Source: Bacillota bacterium (lineage in GTDB: Bacteria > Bacillota > Clostridia > Tissierellales > Sedimentibacteraceae). Taken from it: DNA of 28,912 nt. The notes beneath the pieces are model-generated. The model was not told the DNA's origin and ran no database searches. It saw only the letters and a list, made by a program, of their open reading frames with translations. Shown here piece after piece: positions 16,040 through 23,665 of this stretch; the first letter of the stretch is position 1; every line of letters begins with the position of its first letter. A program made the translations under genes and the position numbers. Where the stretch lies: NCBI GenBank assembly GCA_023416855.1, contig JAEZGU010000105.1:1-28912 (forward strand), written 5' to 3'.

Positions 16040-17014
16040 TTGTCTGTTAAAAATGATGTGTTACAAATATTAGAGAAAAACAAAGGAAATAGCATTTCAG
16101 GTCAAGAATTAGCTGAAAATCTTGGTGTTTCAAGAACTGCTGTATGGAAGGCCATTAATTCTCTAAAAAAAGATGGGTTTATAATTGAAGGTGTATCTAA
16201 CAAAGGCTATTCTCTATCTATTTCTTCTGATGTGCTTTCTTCAGAGGGTATTCGCCTTTATTTAAATGATGACTTCAAAGAAATACCAATTACAGTATAT
16301 AAATCTATTAATTCCACTAATACTGAAGCTAAATTAATGATAATGAATAATGAAGTGCATGGGACTGTCATAGTTTCTGAGGAACAACTGTCAGGAAGAG
16401 GACGAATGGGAAGAGAATTCTACTCTCCATCTGAATCAGGTATTTATTTGAGTATTATTTTAAAGCCTAACCTTAATACAACTGATTCAGTTCTCATAAC
16501 AACTGCCGCTGCTGTTGCAGTTTCAATTGCTATAGAAAAAGTAACAGGTGTTGTCACACAAATCAAGTGGGTTAATGACATATATTTAAATGATAAAAAG
16601 GTATGTGGAATTTTAACTGAAGCTGTTACCGATATGGAAAGCGGAACTATTAGCAGTATAGTAGTCGGTATTGGTCTTAATGTAAAGACAGAATATTTCC
16701 CTAAAGAGTTAGAAAATACTGCAGGCTCTATTTTGCAAGCAAAAGAAAATAAATTTGTTAGGAATCAGCTTACCGCCGAAATTATCAATAACTTACTTTC
16801 TATGGTGAAAGATTTGTCCAGCAGAAAATTTATAGAAATATATAAAGAACGATCAATGATTTTAGGTGAAAGAGTGAGATTTTATAAAGATAATCAATGG
16901 CGTGAAGGTTATGCACAGGATATTGACTCAAACGGTGGTTTGATTATTTTTCATGATGATGGGCACAAGGAAATATTAAATTCAGGAGAAATTACTTTAA
17001 GGAGAAGTGTATGA
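16040..17014 (+). CDS. birA: Bifunctional biotin-protein ligase / biotin operon repressor BirA
   Basis: The 324-residue protein joins biotin to biotin-dependent carboxylases through biotinyl-AMP, and the DNA-binding form represses biotin genes. An N-terminal winged helix (residues about 5-60, with the ELAENLGVSRTAVWKAINSL helix-turn-helix) marks it as a regulator-ligase. The catalytic domain shows the adenylate loop G119-R-G-R-M-G-R125, K176-W-V-N-D180 and K187-V-C-G-I-L-T-E, with Lys187 the equivalent of the catalytic lysine. The C-terminal SH3-like domain covers about residues 270-324. The start is TTG, behind GAGGTG. The gene overlaps bioY by four bases, and the operator upstream predicts autoregulation by biotin. 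Confidence 0.94.
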   Translation: MSVKNDVLQILEKNKGNSISGQELAENLGVSRTAVWKAINSLKKDGFIIEGVSNKGYSLSISSDVLSSEGIRLYLNDDFKEIPITVYKSINSTNTEAKLMIMNNEVHGTVIVSEEQLSGRGRMGREFYSPSESGIYLSIILKPNLNTTDSVLITTAAAVAVSIAIEKVTGVVTQIKWVNDIYLNDKKVCGILTEAVTDMESGTISSIVVGIGLNVKTEYFPKELENTAGSILQAKENKFVRNQLTAEIINNLLSMVKDLSSRKFIEIYKERSMILGERVRFYKDNQWREGYAQDIDSNGGLIIFHDDGHKEILNSGEITLRRSV

Positions 17015-17562
17015 CAACAACAAAATTGAGTACAAAGGATATTACGCAAATAGGTATGTTTGCTGCGCTAACAGCAATAGGAGCCTTTATAAGTATACCC
17101 GTTGGACCAGTTCCTATTACATTACAATCTTTTTTTGTATTGTTATCAGGGGTTGTATTAGGTTCAAGAAAAGCAATGTATTCACAAATATCATATATAT
17201 TATTAGGCCTGGCAGGTCTGCCTATTTTCTCTAATTTCACAGGTGGAATACAAGCGATATTCAAACCAAGCTTTGGTTTTTTATTAGGATATATAATTGT
17301 AGCGTACTTGGTAGGTAAAACCACTGAAACAAAATCAAATAGTGTTAAGATTCTAAGTATATCAATTTTCTTGGGAACAGTAATTTTATATTTTATAGGG
17401 ATACCTTACATGTATTATATATTAAACATAATGCTTGACAAAAATTTAAGTTTTATACAGATTTTAAATATGGGAATGCTCATGTTCATTCCGGGTGATA
17501 CTATCAAAGGTATTATAGCAATATATATTGGTAAAAAACTTAAAAAATATAAATCTATATAA
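17011..17562 (+). CDS. bioY: Biotin transporter BioY (ECF S component)
   Basis: The 183-residue membrane protein has six hydrophobic segments and the BioY signature blocks. These are A-L-T-A-I-G-A-F-I-S-I-P near the N-terminus, the P-V-P-I-T-L-Q-S-F-F-V-L-L-S-G loop, L-L-G-L-A-G-L-P-I-F, and G-F-L-L-G-Y. BioY binds biotin and, with the energy-coupling-factor ATPases and EcfT, imports it. Those ECF partners are not in this window, so they must be encoded elsewhere. The ATG overlaps the birA stop (ATGA), with AGGAG inside birA, indicating coupled translation. It forms a biotin uptake-and-use operon with birA, closed by the hairpin at 17570-17643. Confidence 0.93.
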   Translation: MTTTKLSTKDITQIGMFAALTAIGAFISIPVGPVPITLQSFFVLLSGVVLGSRKAMYSQISYILLGLAGLPIFSNFTGGIQAIFKPSFGFLLGYIIVAYLVGKTTETKSNSVKILSISIFLGTVILYFIGIPYMYYILNIMLDKNLSFIQILNMGMLMFIPGDTIKGIIAIYIGKKLKKYKSI

Positions 17563-17569
17563 CCATAAT

Positions 17570-17643
17570 ATAGGTTGTTGAAATTATTACCTGCAAGGCT
17601 GAACGTTAATGCCGCAGGTGGGTATTTTCAGCAACCTATTTTT
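17570..17643 (+). terminator. Long branched-looking terminator hairpin after bioY
   Basis: A 14-bp outer stem (17570-17583 with 17626-17639, one G-U) encloses a perfect 6-bp stem ACCTGC/GCAGGT (17589-17594 with 17614-17619) and a further GGC/GCC. A run of five T follows from 17639. It is longer than a usual terminator; it could also be a small structured RNA or a repeat relic. Confidence 0.65.
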
Positions 17644-17650
17644 GTTCTAA

Positions 17651-17677
17651 ACATATTCATACTTACTGCATATAATA
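17651..17677 (+). promoter_or_regulatory. Candidate sporulation-type promoter of the SleC-like operon
   Basis: CATATAATA (17669-17677) fits the sigma-K -10 pattern CATA-N3-TA and also resembles the sigma-E -10. An AC at 17651-17652 sits 16 bases upstream, as sigma-K requires. The first gene starts at 17737. No good sigma-A pair (TTGACA/TATAAT with 17-bp spacing) is present. Such short motifs occur by chance in AT-rich DNA. Confidence 0.3.
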
Positions 17678-17736
17678 AATATTATGATATTACAAGGTTG
17701 TGCAATTAATTTAAATAGAAGGGTGTGACTATAAAG

Positions 17737-18297
17737 TTGCAAGATAAAAATTTAGTTTTTTTACATGAATCAAAATTGTATAAGTATCCTTTTAGAACAC
17801 TAAATACACAATTGCCTGAAGGTGACGTACCAGCTGTTCCTCCTGCTCCCGGAGAAGCACCAGACCAAGAAGAACTTCCTAAAATAAGCACCGGTTACCT
17901 GTCTGTTGGTGTCTATACTGCTTCACGTGCTTTGCCTGTCGAAGATGCTGTAGTTACCGTATATAGATTAGACGAAGATAGAAATGAACATGTTTTAGCT
18001 CATTATGTAACAGATCGAAACGGGCGTATTCCTGATATAGCTTTGCCTGCTATCTACAACCCTGAAGATCCTTTAGAAAGTCCGGAGTTCTATTTCAGTA
18101 CTTACAACTTCAGAGTGCAAGCATTTAATTATTATACTCAAAACTTCTTAGATATAAGAATTTTCCCAGATACAACTACAAGATTTAATGTTGATTTAAT
18201 ACCGGTTGCTGCAGGAGTACCAATAGGTGATGCACCTGAGCAAACTATTGTCATTCCTCCAAGTCCCATAGATTTTTCTAATGCAGGAGGTGCTTAA
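17737..18297 (+). CDS. SleC N-terminal (pre/pro-like) domain as a free-standing protein
   Basis: The 186-residue protein has an N-terminal segment, a Pro/Glu-rich linker (residues about 26-50) and a transthyretin-like beta domain. The domain runs from G-Y-L-S-V-G-V-Y-T-A through V-E-D-A-V-V-T-V-Y-R-L to T-R-F-N-V-D-L-I-P. This order resembles the N-terminal part of Clostridioides difficile SleC (G-F-L-T-V-S-I-I, Q-N-A-V-V-N-I-Y), recalled from memory. In SleC that region precedes the catalytic domain and is removed on maturation; here it ends at a stop. The TTG at 17737 lies 8 bases after AAGGGTGTGA; a GTG at 17725 overlaps that site. Its last Gly-Gly codons form the ribosome binding site of the next gene, so the two products should be made together. 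No signal peptide; probably deposited in the spore. Confidence 0.75.
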   Translation: MQDKNLVFLHESKLYKYPFRTLNTQLPEGDVPAVPPAPGEAPDQEELPKISTGYLSVGVYTASRALPVEDAVVTVYRLDEDRNEHVLAHYVTDRNGRIPDIALPAIYNPEDPLESPEFYFSTYNFRVQAFNYYTQNFLDIRIFPDTTTRFNVDLIPVAAGVPIGDAPEQTIVIPPSPIDFSNAGGA

Positions 18298-18298
18298 A

Positions 18299-19705
18299 AT
18301 GAGTATACAAGTTCCGGGACTTACACAGGTAGTAATACCAAGTTCGATAACAGTTCATTTGGGTCCTCCTGATCAGCCGGCAGAAAATGTTACTGTACCA
18401 TTTATAGATTACATCAAAAATGTTGCATCCAGCGAACTGTATCCTACTTGGCCTGAAAGTGCTTTAAGAGCAAATATATATGCAATTATATCTGTTGCAC
18501 TAAACAGGGTTTTTACTGAATGGTACAGGTCACAGGGTTATAATTTTGATATTACGAATACCACTCAATATGATCAAGCATATGTACATAATAGGGGTAT
18601 TTTTGATCCAATCTCAAATATTGTTGATGAAATATTCGACAGCTATATTGCCAGGCAAGGGCAGTTAGAACCTCTTTTTGCGCAATTTTGTGATGGTAGA
18701 AGAGTTCAATGCCCAGGTTTGTTACAATGGGGAACTGTTACATTAGCAGAACAAAATTTAACACCTTACGAAATACTACAATATTATTATGGAGATAATA
18801 TTAACATTATTACTGACACACCATTAGTTGATTTAATCGAATCTTTTCCTGGCACTTTAAGCTTAGGTGATAATAATCCTTATGTGCTAAATATGCAAAT
18901 TTCATTAAACACTATTGCTACGAATTATCCTGCTATACCGAGAATACCAAATCCAACAGGTACTTTTAATGCGCAGACTGAAGAAGCAGTTCGTTCATTC
19001 CAAAATATTTTTAACCTTCCTGTTACCGGTGTTGTGGATAAGGCAACTTGGTATAGAATCAGAAGAATATATGCAGCTGTTACAAGTTTAGCCGAATTAA
19101 CATCTATTGGTATACCAATAGGAGAACTACCAGAGTTTACACCCACTCCTGTAGAAGGAGTAGTGCCACAAGTTCAAGCAGTCCAGTATTTTCTTAATGT
19201 CTTATCAGCTTTCTATGATACAATACCATCCGTTGATATAAATGGTACATTAGATACTCAAACAAGAACTGCAATAATGGAATTTCAAAGAACCTTCAGC
19301 TTACCAATTACAGGCATTATAGATGAAGCAACCTGGGACACTATGTACAACAATGTTATAGGAATATTGGATACCTTGCCTCCTCAAGCAATAGCTCTAC
19401 CAAGCCTTTTGTGGCCTGGCACTGTTTTAAGATTAGGCTCTGAGGGACCGGGTGTATATCTTATTCAACAATATTTGTCTTATATTGCTTCTGTATTAGA
19501 AGGATTACCTCCTGCTGAACCGGATGGCATTTTCGGCCCTATGACGGAAGCAGCAGTTAGAGAATTCCAACAATACTTTGGCATTGATGTAACAGGTGTA
19601 GTGGACCAATATACTTGGGATAGAATTGTATTGATATATAGAAGGTTACGTTTTGGTAATACACGAAATTCAGGTCAATTCCCGGGCAATAATATTGGGG
19701 CTTAA
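18299..19705 (+). CDS. SleC-like spore cortex-lytic enzyme: SpoIID-type domain plus three peptidoglycan-binding domains
   Basis: The 468-residue protein lacks the SleC pre-domain. Residues about 17-175 match the SleC/SpoIID lytic transglycosylase domain: I-K-N-V-A-S-S-E46-L-Y-P-T-W, the A-x-x-S-V-A-L-N-R helix, F-C131-D-G-R-R-V-Q-C138 and L-L-Q-W-G. Glu46 is the expected catalytic acid. Three peptidoglycan-binding repeats follow (about 187-252, 292-347, 378-441), each ending L-P-x-T-G-x-x-D-x-x-T-W or similar; C. difficile SleC has one, as I recall. The start at 18299 is one base after the upstream stop with GGAGG 8 bases before it. It should cleave cortex glycan during germination. No Csp-type activating protease is in the window, and no signal peptide is seen, as for mother-cell-made spore enzymes. 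Confidence 0.85.
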   Translation: MSIQVPGLTQVVIPSSITVHLGPPDQPAENVTVPFIDYIKNVASSELYPTWPESALRANIYAIISVALNRVFTEWYRSQGYNFDITNTTQYDQAYVHNRGIFDPISNIVDEIFDSYIARQGQLEPLFAQFCDGRRVQCPGLLQWGTVTLAEQNLTPYEILQYYYGDNINIITDTPLVDLIESFPGTLSLGDNNPYVLNMQISLNTIATNYPAIPRIPNPTGTFNAQTEEAVRSFQNIFNLPVTGVVDKATWYRIRRIYAAVTSLAELTSIGIPIGELPEFTPTPVEGVVPQVQAVQYFLNVLSAFYDTIPSVDINGTLDTQTRTAIMEFQRTFSLPITGIIDEATWDTMYNNVIGILDTLPPQAIALPSLLWPGTVLRLGSEGPGVYLIQQYLSYIASVLEGLPPAEPDGIFGPMTEAAVREFQQYFGIDVTGVVDQYTWDRIVLIYRRLRFGNTRNSGQFPGNNIGA

Positions 19706-19725
19706 TAATATTTTAGGAGGTATAT

Positions 19726-20244
19726 ATGAGAAATAGGTTGTTGGCTGATAATCCTGTTTTAGAAATTCAGCTTTATTTAAATGATATAGCGCAAGTACAT
19801 CCGGAAATCCCTTCTGTTTATCCTACAGGAAACTATGATGAAAGAACAAGAAATTCAATTATTGAATTTCAAAAATTCTATGGATTACCTGTTACAGGAA
19901 TAGTAGATTTAGAAACGTGGAATAGATTAGTAGCAGAACATAGAAGATGCTCTCATTGTATAAATGCTCCCAGCAGTGTGGCATGCTTCCCAACAAATGT
20001 TCTTGAATTCAAATTAAATGATCAGCATAATTGTATATATATGCTACAAATTATATTAAATAACTTTGGAAGACACTATACAAATTACGCTGAAGTACCC
20101 ATAACAGGAGTATATGACAAAAGAACAGAAGAAGCAGTTATGCAATTCCAACAATTAAGCGGTTTACCTGTAACAGGTGTATTAAATCGCGAAACTTGGA
20201 ATACTTTAATTTTGATAAACAATACTTGCCTTCTTTTTAATTAA
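19726..20244 (+). CDS. Protein of two peptidoglycan-binding domains only
   Basis: The 172 residues hold two peptidoglycan-binding_1 repeats (about 9-66 and 94-160) and nothing catalytic. Each has the F-Q-x-x-x-G-L-P-V-T-G-x-x-x-x-x-T-W-N core. A Cys cluster links them (Cys75, Cys78 and Cys87), with Cys103 and Cys168 further on, in contrast to the Cys-poor repeats of its neighbours. No signal peptide. AGGAGG lies 6 bases before the ATG, 20 bases after the first cortex-lytic gene. It is probably a cortex-binding scaffold or a competitor for binding sites; disulphide or metal cross-linking in the spore is conceivable. Confidence 0.82.
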   Translation: MRNRLLADNPVLEIQLYLNDIAQVHPEIPSVYPTGNYDERTRNSIIEFQKFYGLPVTGIVDLETWNRLVAEHRRCSHCINAPSSVACFPTNVLEFKLNDQHNCIYMLQIILNNFGRHYTNYAEVPITGVYDKRTEEAVMQFQQLSGLPVTGVLNRETWNTLILINNTCLLFN

Positions 20245-20279
20245 TAAATATCTACAAAATTTGAAAGAGGAGGACTTCG

Positions 20280-21734
20280 ATGACCAATAATAAATATAAT
20301 GCCAAGATAAAAGATATAAATTCTTTACGAGAAATAACTCTTCCTCCAAGCGAACCTACAATATCAATACCGACTAATATAACCGTCCATTTAGGTGCTC
20401 CGGATGCTAATGCTGAAAATGTCACGGTGCCTTTTATTGATTATATAAAAAACGTTGCATCAAGTGAATTGTATCCCACCTGGAATGACAATGCTTTAGA
20501 AGCAAATATGTTAGCTATTATTTCTGTTGCATTGAACAGAATTTATACAGACTGGTACAGGTCAAGAGGGTACGATTTTGATATAACTAACGATACACAT
20601 TATGATCAGGCATACATTCATAACAGAGGAATTTATGATACTATCGATATAATTGCAAATAATATATTTAATTATTATATAGCAAGAACAGGCCAAACTT
20701 TCCCTATATATGCAAGATTCTGCGATGGAAGGATAACACAATGTGACGGATTGCATCAATGGGGAACTGTTGATTTAGCTAATGCAGGCTACACACCTGA
20801 AGAAATATTAAAGTATTATTATGGTGAAAATATTGAAATAATAACTGATGTACCGCAAACTGATTTTCAAAGAACTTATCCCGGCAAACCTTTATCATTA
20901 GGAGATTCAAGCTTAAAGGTTTTAAGAATGCAGAGCCATTTAGATAGAATAAGGCGTAATTATCCGGGAATACCCGCTATATCACCTATAGATGGTTATT
21001 TTGGTGAATCAACTGAAAATGCAGTTAGAACATTCCAGGCTGTTTTTCAACTACCCCAAACAGGAGTTATTGATGAAGGAACATGGTACAAAATTATTCG
21101 TATATATACTGCAGTATCAAAATTAGCTGAATTATCAACAGAAGGTTTGATATTTAGTGAATTGTACGGTATAACAACCGAGCAATTGTTAGAGGGCGAT
21201 ATTAGACCCGGAGTCGAAATACTTCAATTTGCTTTAAATATTATATCATCATTTTACAGTACAGTTCCTTCAGTGCCTATAACAGGTATATTTGATAGCC
21301 AAACGAGAAATGCTGTTTTACAATACCAGAAAACAATGAACCTTCCTCAAACAGGTATTGCAAATGAAGAAACAATTAATTCTATGTATAGTACTGTTAT
21401 TGGTATATTGGAAACTATTCCTCCGGAAGAAGTCTACATTCCTCAAATTAGATGGACTGGCGTAAATTATGCTTTAGGTCATGAATCACCTGTTGTTTAT
21501 TTAATTCAAGAAGCATTATCATATATTTCACTAATAATACCTGTAATTCCCTATATAGAACCAACAGGTATTTATGACAAAGCTACAGAAAATGCAGTTA
21601 AAGCATTTCAAACCACCCAAGGATTGGAGGCAACCGGAATAGTTGATGAACAAACTTGGAATACACTATACAGTGTATATAGACAACAAAGATACGGTGG
21701 AATAATCACACCTAATATGGGAAATATAATTTAG
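20280..21734 (+). CDS. Second SleC-like cortex-lytic enzyme (tandem paralogue)
   Basis: The 484-residue protein has the same layout as the 18299-19705 product. A short N-terminal tail (about 30 residues) leads to the SpoIID-type domain with V-A-S-S-E63-L-Y-P-T-W, Cys148 and Cys155 in C-D-G-R-I-T-Q-C, and L-H-Q-W-G. Three peptidoglycan-binding repeats follow from residue about 205. It too lacks the transthyretin-like pre-domain. The two paralogues keep near-identical blocks (for example V-T-V-P-F-I-D-Y-I-K-N-V-A-S-S-E-L-Y-P-T-W) while synonymous sites have drifted, so the duplication is old and both copies look under selection. GGAGG lies 6 bases before the ATG. Likely acts on spore cortex at germination. 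Confidence 0.84.
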   Translation: MTNNKYNAKIKDINSLREITLPPSEPTISIPTNITVHLGAPDANAENVTVPFIDYIKNVASSELYPTWNDNALEANMLAIISVALNRIYTDWYRSRGYDFDITNDTHYDQAYIHNRGIYDTIDIIANNIFNYYIARTGQTFPIYARFCDGRITQCDGLHQWGTVDLANAGYTPEEILKYYYGENIEIITDVPQTDFQRTYPGKPLSLGDSSLKVLRMQSHLDRIRRNYPGIPAISPIDGYFGESTENAVRTFQAVFQLPQTGVIDEGTWYKIIRIYTAVSKLAELSTEGLIFSELYGITTEQLLEGDIRPGVEILQFALNIISSFYSTVPSVPITGIFDSQTRNAVLQYQKTMNLPQTGIANEETINSMYSTVIGILETIPPEEVYIPQIRWTGVNYALGHESPVVYLIQEALSYISLIIPVIPYIEPTGIYDKATENAVKAFQTTQGLEATGIVDEQTWNTLYSVYRQQRYGGIITPNMGNII

Positions 21735-21746
21735 GAGGTGATTTAT

Positions 21747-22172
21747 TTGAAATTAAAAGATATAATGTCAGTAAATGTTGCTAAGGTGGATTCTAATGAT
21801 TCTATTGAAAAAGCTGCGCAGCTTATGAAGCAATACAATGTTGGCTCTATACCTGTTTGTAAAAATAATAGTGTGGTTGGTATTGTAACTGATAGAGATA
21901 TTGCTATAAGAAGTGTTGCAAACGGTCAATCTTCAGAGCAAACAGTTAATGAAGTTATGACTCAAAATCCTATTACAGGAAGCCCGGATATGGATGTGCA
22001 TGAAGCGGCAAGAGTTATGGGCCAAAAGCAAATAAGAAGATTGCCTATTGTCGATAATAATAGCTTAGTAGGTATGGTTTCTTTAGGTGATATTTCTATT
22101 GAGCCTAAATTACAGGATAACGCAGAGCAAGCTTTATCCAGCATTTCAAAGCCAACAAATTCATTTACTTAA
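21747..22172 (+). CDS. Two-CBS-domain protein
   Basis: The 141-residue protein consists of two CBS domains (about residues 5-60 and 70-125), each with the V-G-I-V-T-D-R-D / V-G-M-V-S-L-G-D type strand-turn that contacts adenine nucleotides. Such stand-alone pairs usually sense AMP, ATP or related ligands and regulate partners. The start is TTG at 21747, placed by AGGAGGTGA just upstream. A GTG at 21738 lies inside that site. It starts 12 bases after the second cortex-lytic gene, so it is almost certainly in the same transcript and may link germination lysin production to energy state, though the association could be incidental. Confidence 0.87.
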   Translation: MKLKDIMSVNVAKVDSNDSIEKAAQLMKQYNVGSIPVCKNNSVVGIVTDRDIAIRSVANGQSSEQTVNEVMTQNPITGSPDMDVHEAARVMGQKQIRRLPIVDNNSLVGMVSLGDISIEPKLQDNAEQALSSISKPTNSFT

Positions 22173-22190
22173 CCGTAACATTAAACTGTT

Positions 22191-22213
22191 AAAAAGGGAG
22201 GATTACTCCTCCC
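22191..22213 (-). terminator. Terminator overlapping the stop codon of the GGDEF/HD-GYP gene
   Basis: GGGAGGA (22196-22202) pairs perfectly with TCCTCCC (22207-22213) around a four-base loop. Read on the minus strand the stem is followed by TTTTT (22191-22195). The TAA stop of the minus gene (22203-22205) is inside the loop. Confidence 0.8.
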
Positions 22214-23639
22214 CAATATAATGTTCTGTTATTAATTCTGTAAAGACTTCTACAATTTCAGGGTCAAATTGAGTACCTGAACATTTTTTTATTTCGTTTA
22301 ATGCTTCATTAACAGTCATGTTTTTCTTATATGGCGTACCATAAACCATATCATCATAAGCTTCTGCTATTGCAATAATCCTTGCTTGAATAGAAATTTC
22401 TTCTCCCTTGAAACCACCGGGATAACCCTTACCATCCCATCTTTCATGATGCTTAAGAACATATTCAGCTATCTCAGAATAATCATTTGATGTACTGAGC
22501 ATCCTATAACCAATTTCCGGATGTCTTTTTAGCTCCTTGTATTCTTCATAGTTTAACCTCTGAGGCTTGTTAAGAATGGTTTCATCAATTCCTATTTTTC
22601 CTATGTCATGCATTATTCCTGCTATTTTAATTTGAGTAGCTTTTTCTTTTTCAAAATTGAGCATTAATGCAATCTTTTCACAAATATCGCCAACTCTCAT
22701 AGAATGAAGCTTTTCCCTTTTGCTTTTCTCACATAGTGTATTCATTATAATATCAATAGTTTTATTTCTTATGCCTGAGCTTTCATAAAGCTTACGTCTA
22801 TACATTCGGTCTTCCGCACCTTTAAATATATCGTTAAAGCTTTCTTCAATTTTTCTTTTTGTTTTATATCCAAAAGAAATTGAAACATCAATACCGTTAA
22901 CTTTTTCATTTAAAGCTAATGAATTAATACGCTTTATTATATCAACAGCTTGCCACGAATCTGTATTAGCTAAAACTATTAAGAATTCGTCTCCACCTAC
23001 ACGTATTAATTTATCAGAATTTCTACAACCCATTTTCATTAATTCAGCAGCTTTTTTTAGTAGTTCATCACCTACTGAGTGTCCAAATGAATCATTTGTC
23101 AGTTTTAGACCATTAACATCAGCTAAAATTAAAGATAGTGGAAGATTTTTCTCAACATCTATGTTTTTTAAATTTTCATCAAGGTATCTTCTGTTATAAA
23201 TTCCCGTAAGTTGATCACGATAGCTTAAATAAAGAACTTCATCCTGTTTATTTCTTTTAGCAGTTATATCAGTATGTGTACCACTCAGCAATAAAGGGTT
23301 CCCATCCTCAGTCCATGATATAACCTTTCCTCTGTCTTGTATCCAAACCCAATGACCATCCTTATGTTTCATACGATATTCATCATCATAACATTCAATT
23401 TCTTTTGAATATAGTTTTACATCTTTGTCAAGCTCTACTTGCAAATCATCAGGATGAACTAAGTTTTTCCAAGTGTTTTCATTAATAGGTGACAGCTCCT
23501 CAAGTGTATATCCTAACATGCTTGCCCATCTCTCGTTATAATGTCGTTCACCTGTCTGCATGTTTAACTCCCAAGTTCCAATATCTGTTGCCTCTATTAT
23601 ATTTTCCATTCTTCTTCTTGAATTTTCCAATTCAATCAT
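22203..23639 (-). CDS. PAS-GGDEF-HD-GYP cyclic-di-GMP enzyme, C-terminal part of a frameshifted gene
   Basis: The 478 residues hold a PAS domain (about 10-130, PAC end D-I-T-A-K-R), a GGDEF diguanylate cyclase (about 135-285) and an HD-GYP phosphodiesterase (about 295-475). The cyclase has intact G215-G-D-E-F219 and the product-inhibition R206-x-x-D209 five residues upstream. HD-GYP is intact: H344-D345, H397-H398-E399 and G405-Y406-P407. It could both make and break cyclic-di-GMP. The ATG at 23639 has no ribosome binding site, and the frame stays open upstream to 23687, encoding a typical PAS end (I-L-I-D-I-T-I-E-N-L). The true protein therefore began in the 24067 reading frame. Confidence 0.85.
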   Translation of the reverse strand: MIELENSRRRMENIIEATDIGTWELNMQTGERHYNERWASMLGYTLEELSPINENTWKNLVHPDDLQVELDKDVKLYSKEIECYDDEYRMKHKDGHWVWIQDRGKVISWTEDGNPLLLSGTHTDITAKRNKQDEVLYLSYRDQLTGIYNRRYLDENLKNIDVEKNLPLSLILADVNGLKLTNDSFGHSVGDELLKKAAELMKMGCRNSDKLIRVGGDEFLIVLANTDSWQAVDIIKRINSLALNEKVNGIDVSISFGYKTKRKIEESFNDIFKGAEDRMYRRKLYESSGIRNKTIDIIMNTLCEKSKREKLHSMRVGDICEKIALMLNFEKEKATQIKIAGIMHDIGKIGIDETILNKPQRLNYEEYKELKRHPEIGYRMLSTSNDYSEIAEYVLKHHERWDGKGYPGGFKGEEISIQARIIAIAEAYDDMVYGTPYKKNMTVNEALNEIKKCSGTQFDPEIVEVFTELITEHYIGEE

Positions 23640-23665
23640 ATGAAGATTTTCTATAGTAATATCAA

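Noticed and set aside
16992..17324. Minus-strand open frame of 110 codons opposite bioY
   Set aside because: Shadow of the clearly identified BioY coding sequence.
17563..17736. Possible riboswitch before the SleC-like operon
   Set aside because: The structure ends in a T-run directly behind bioY and matches no ligand-binding core I know; better read as a terminator.
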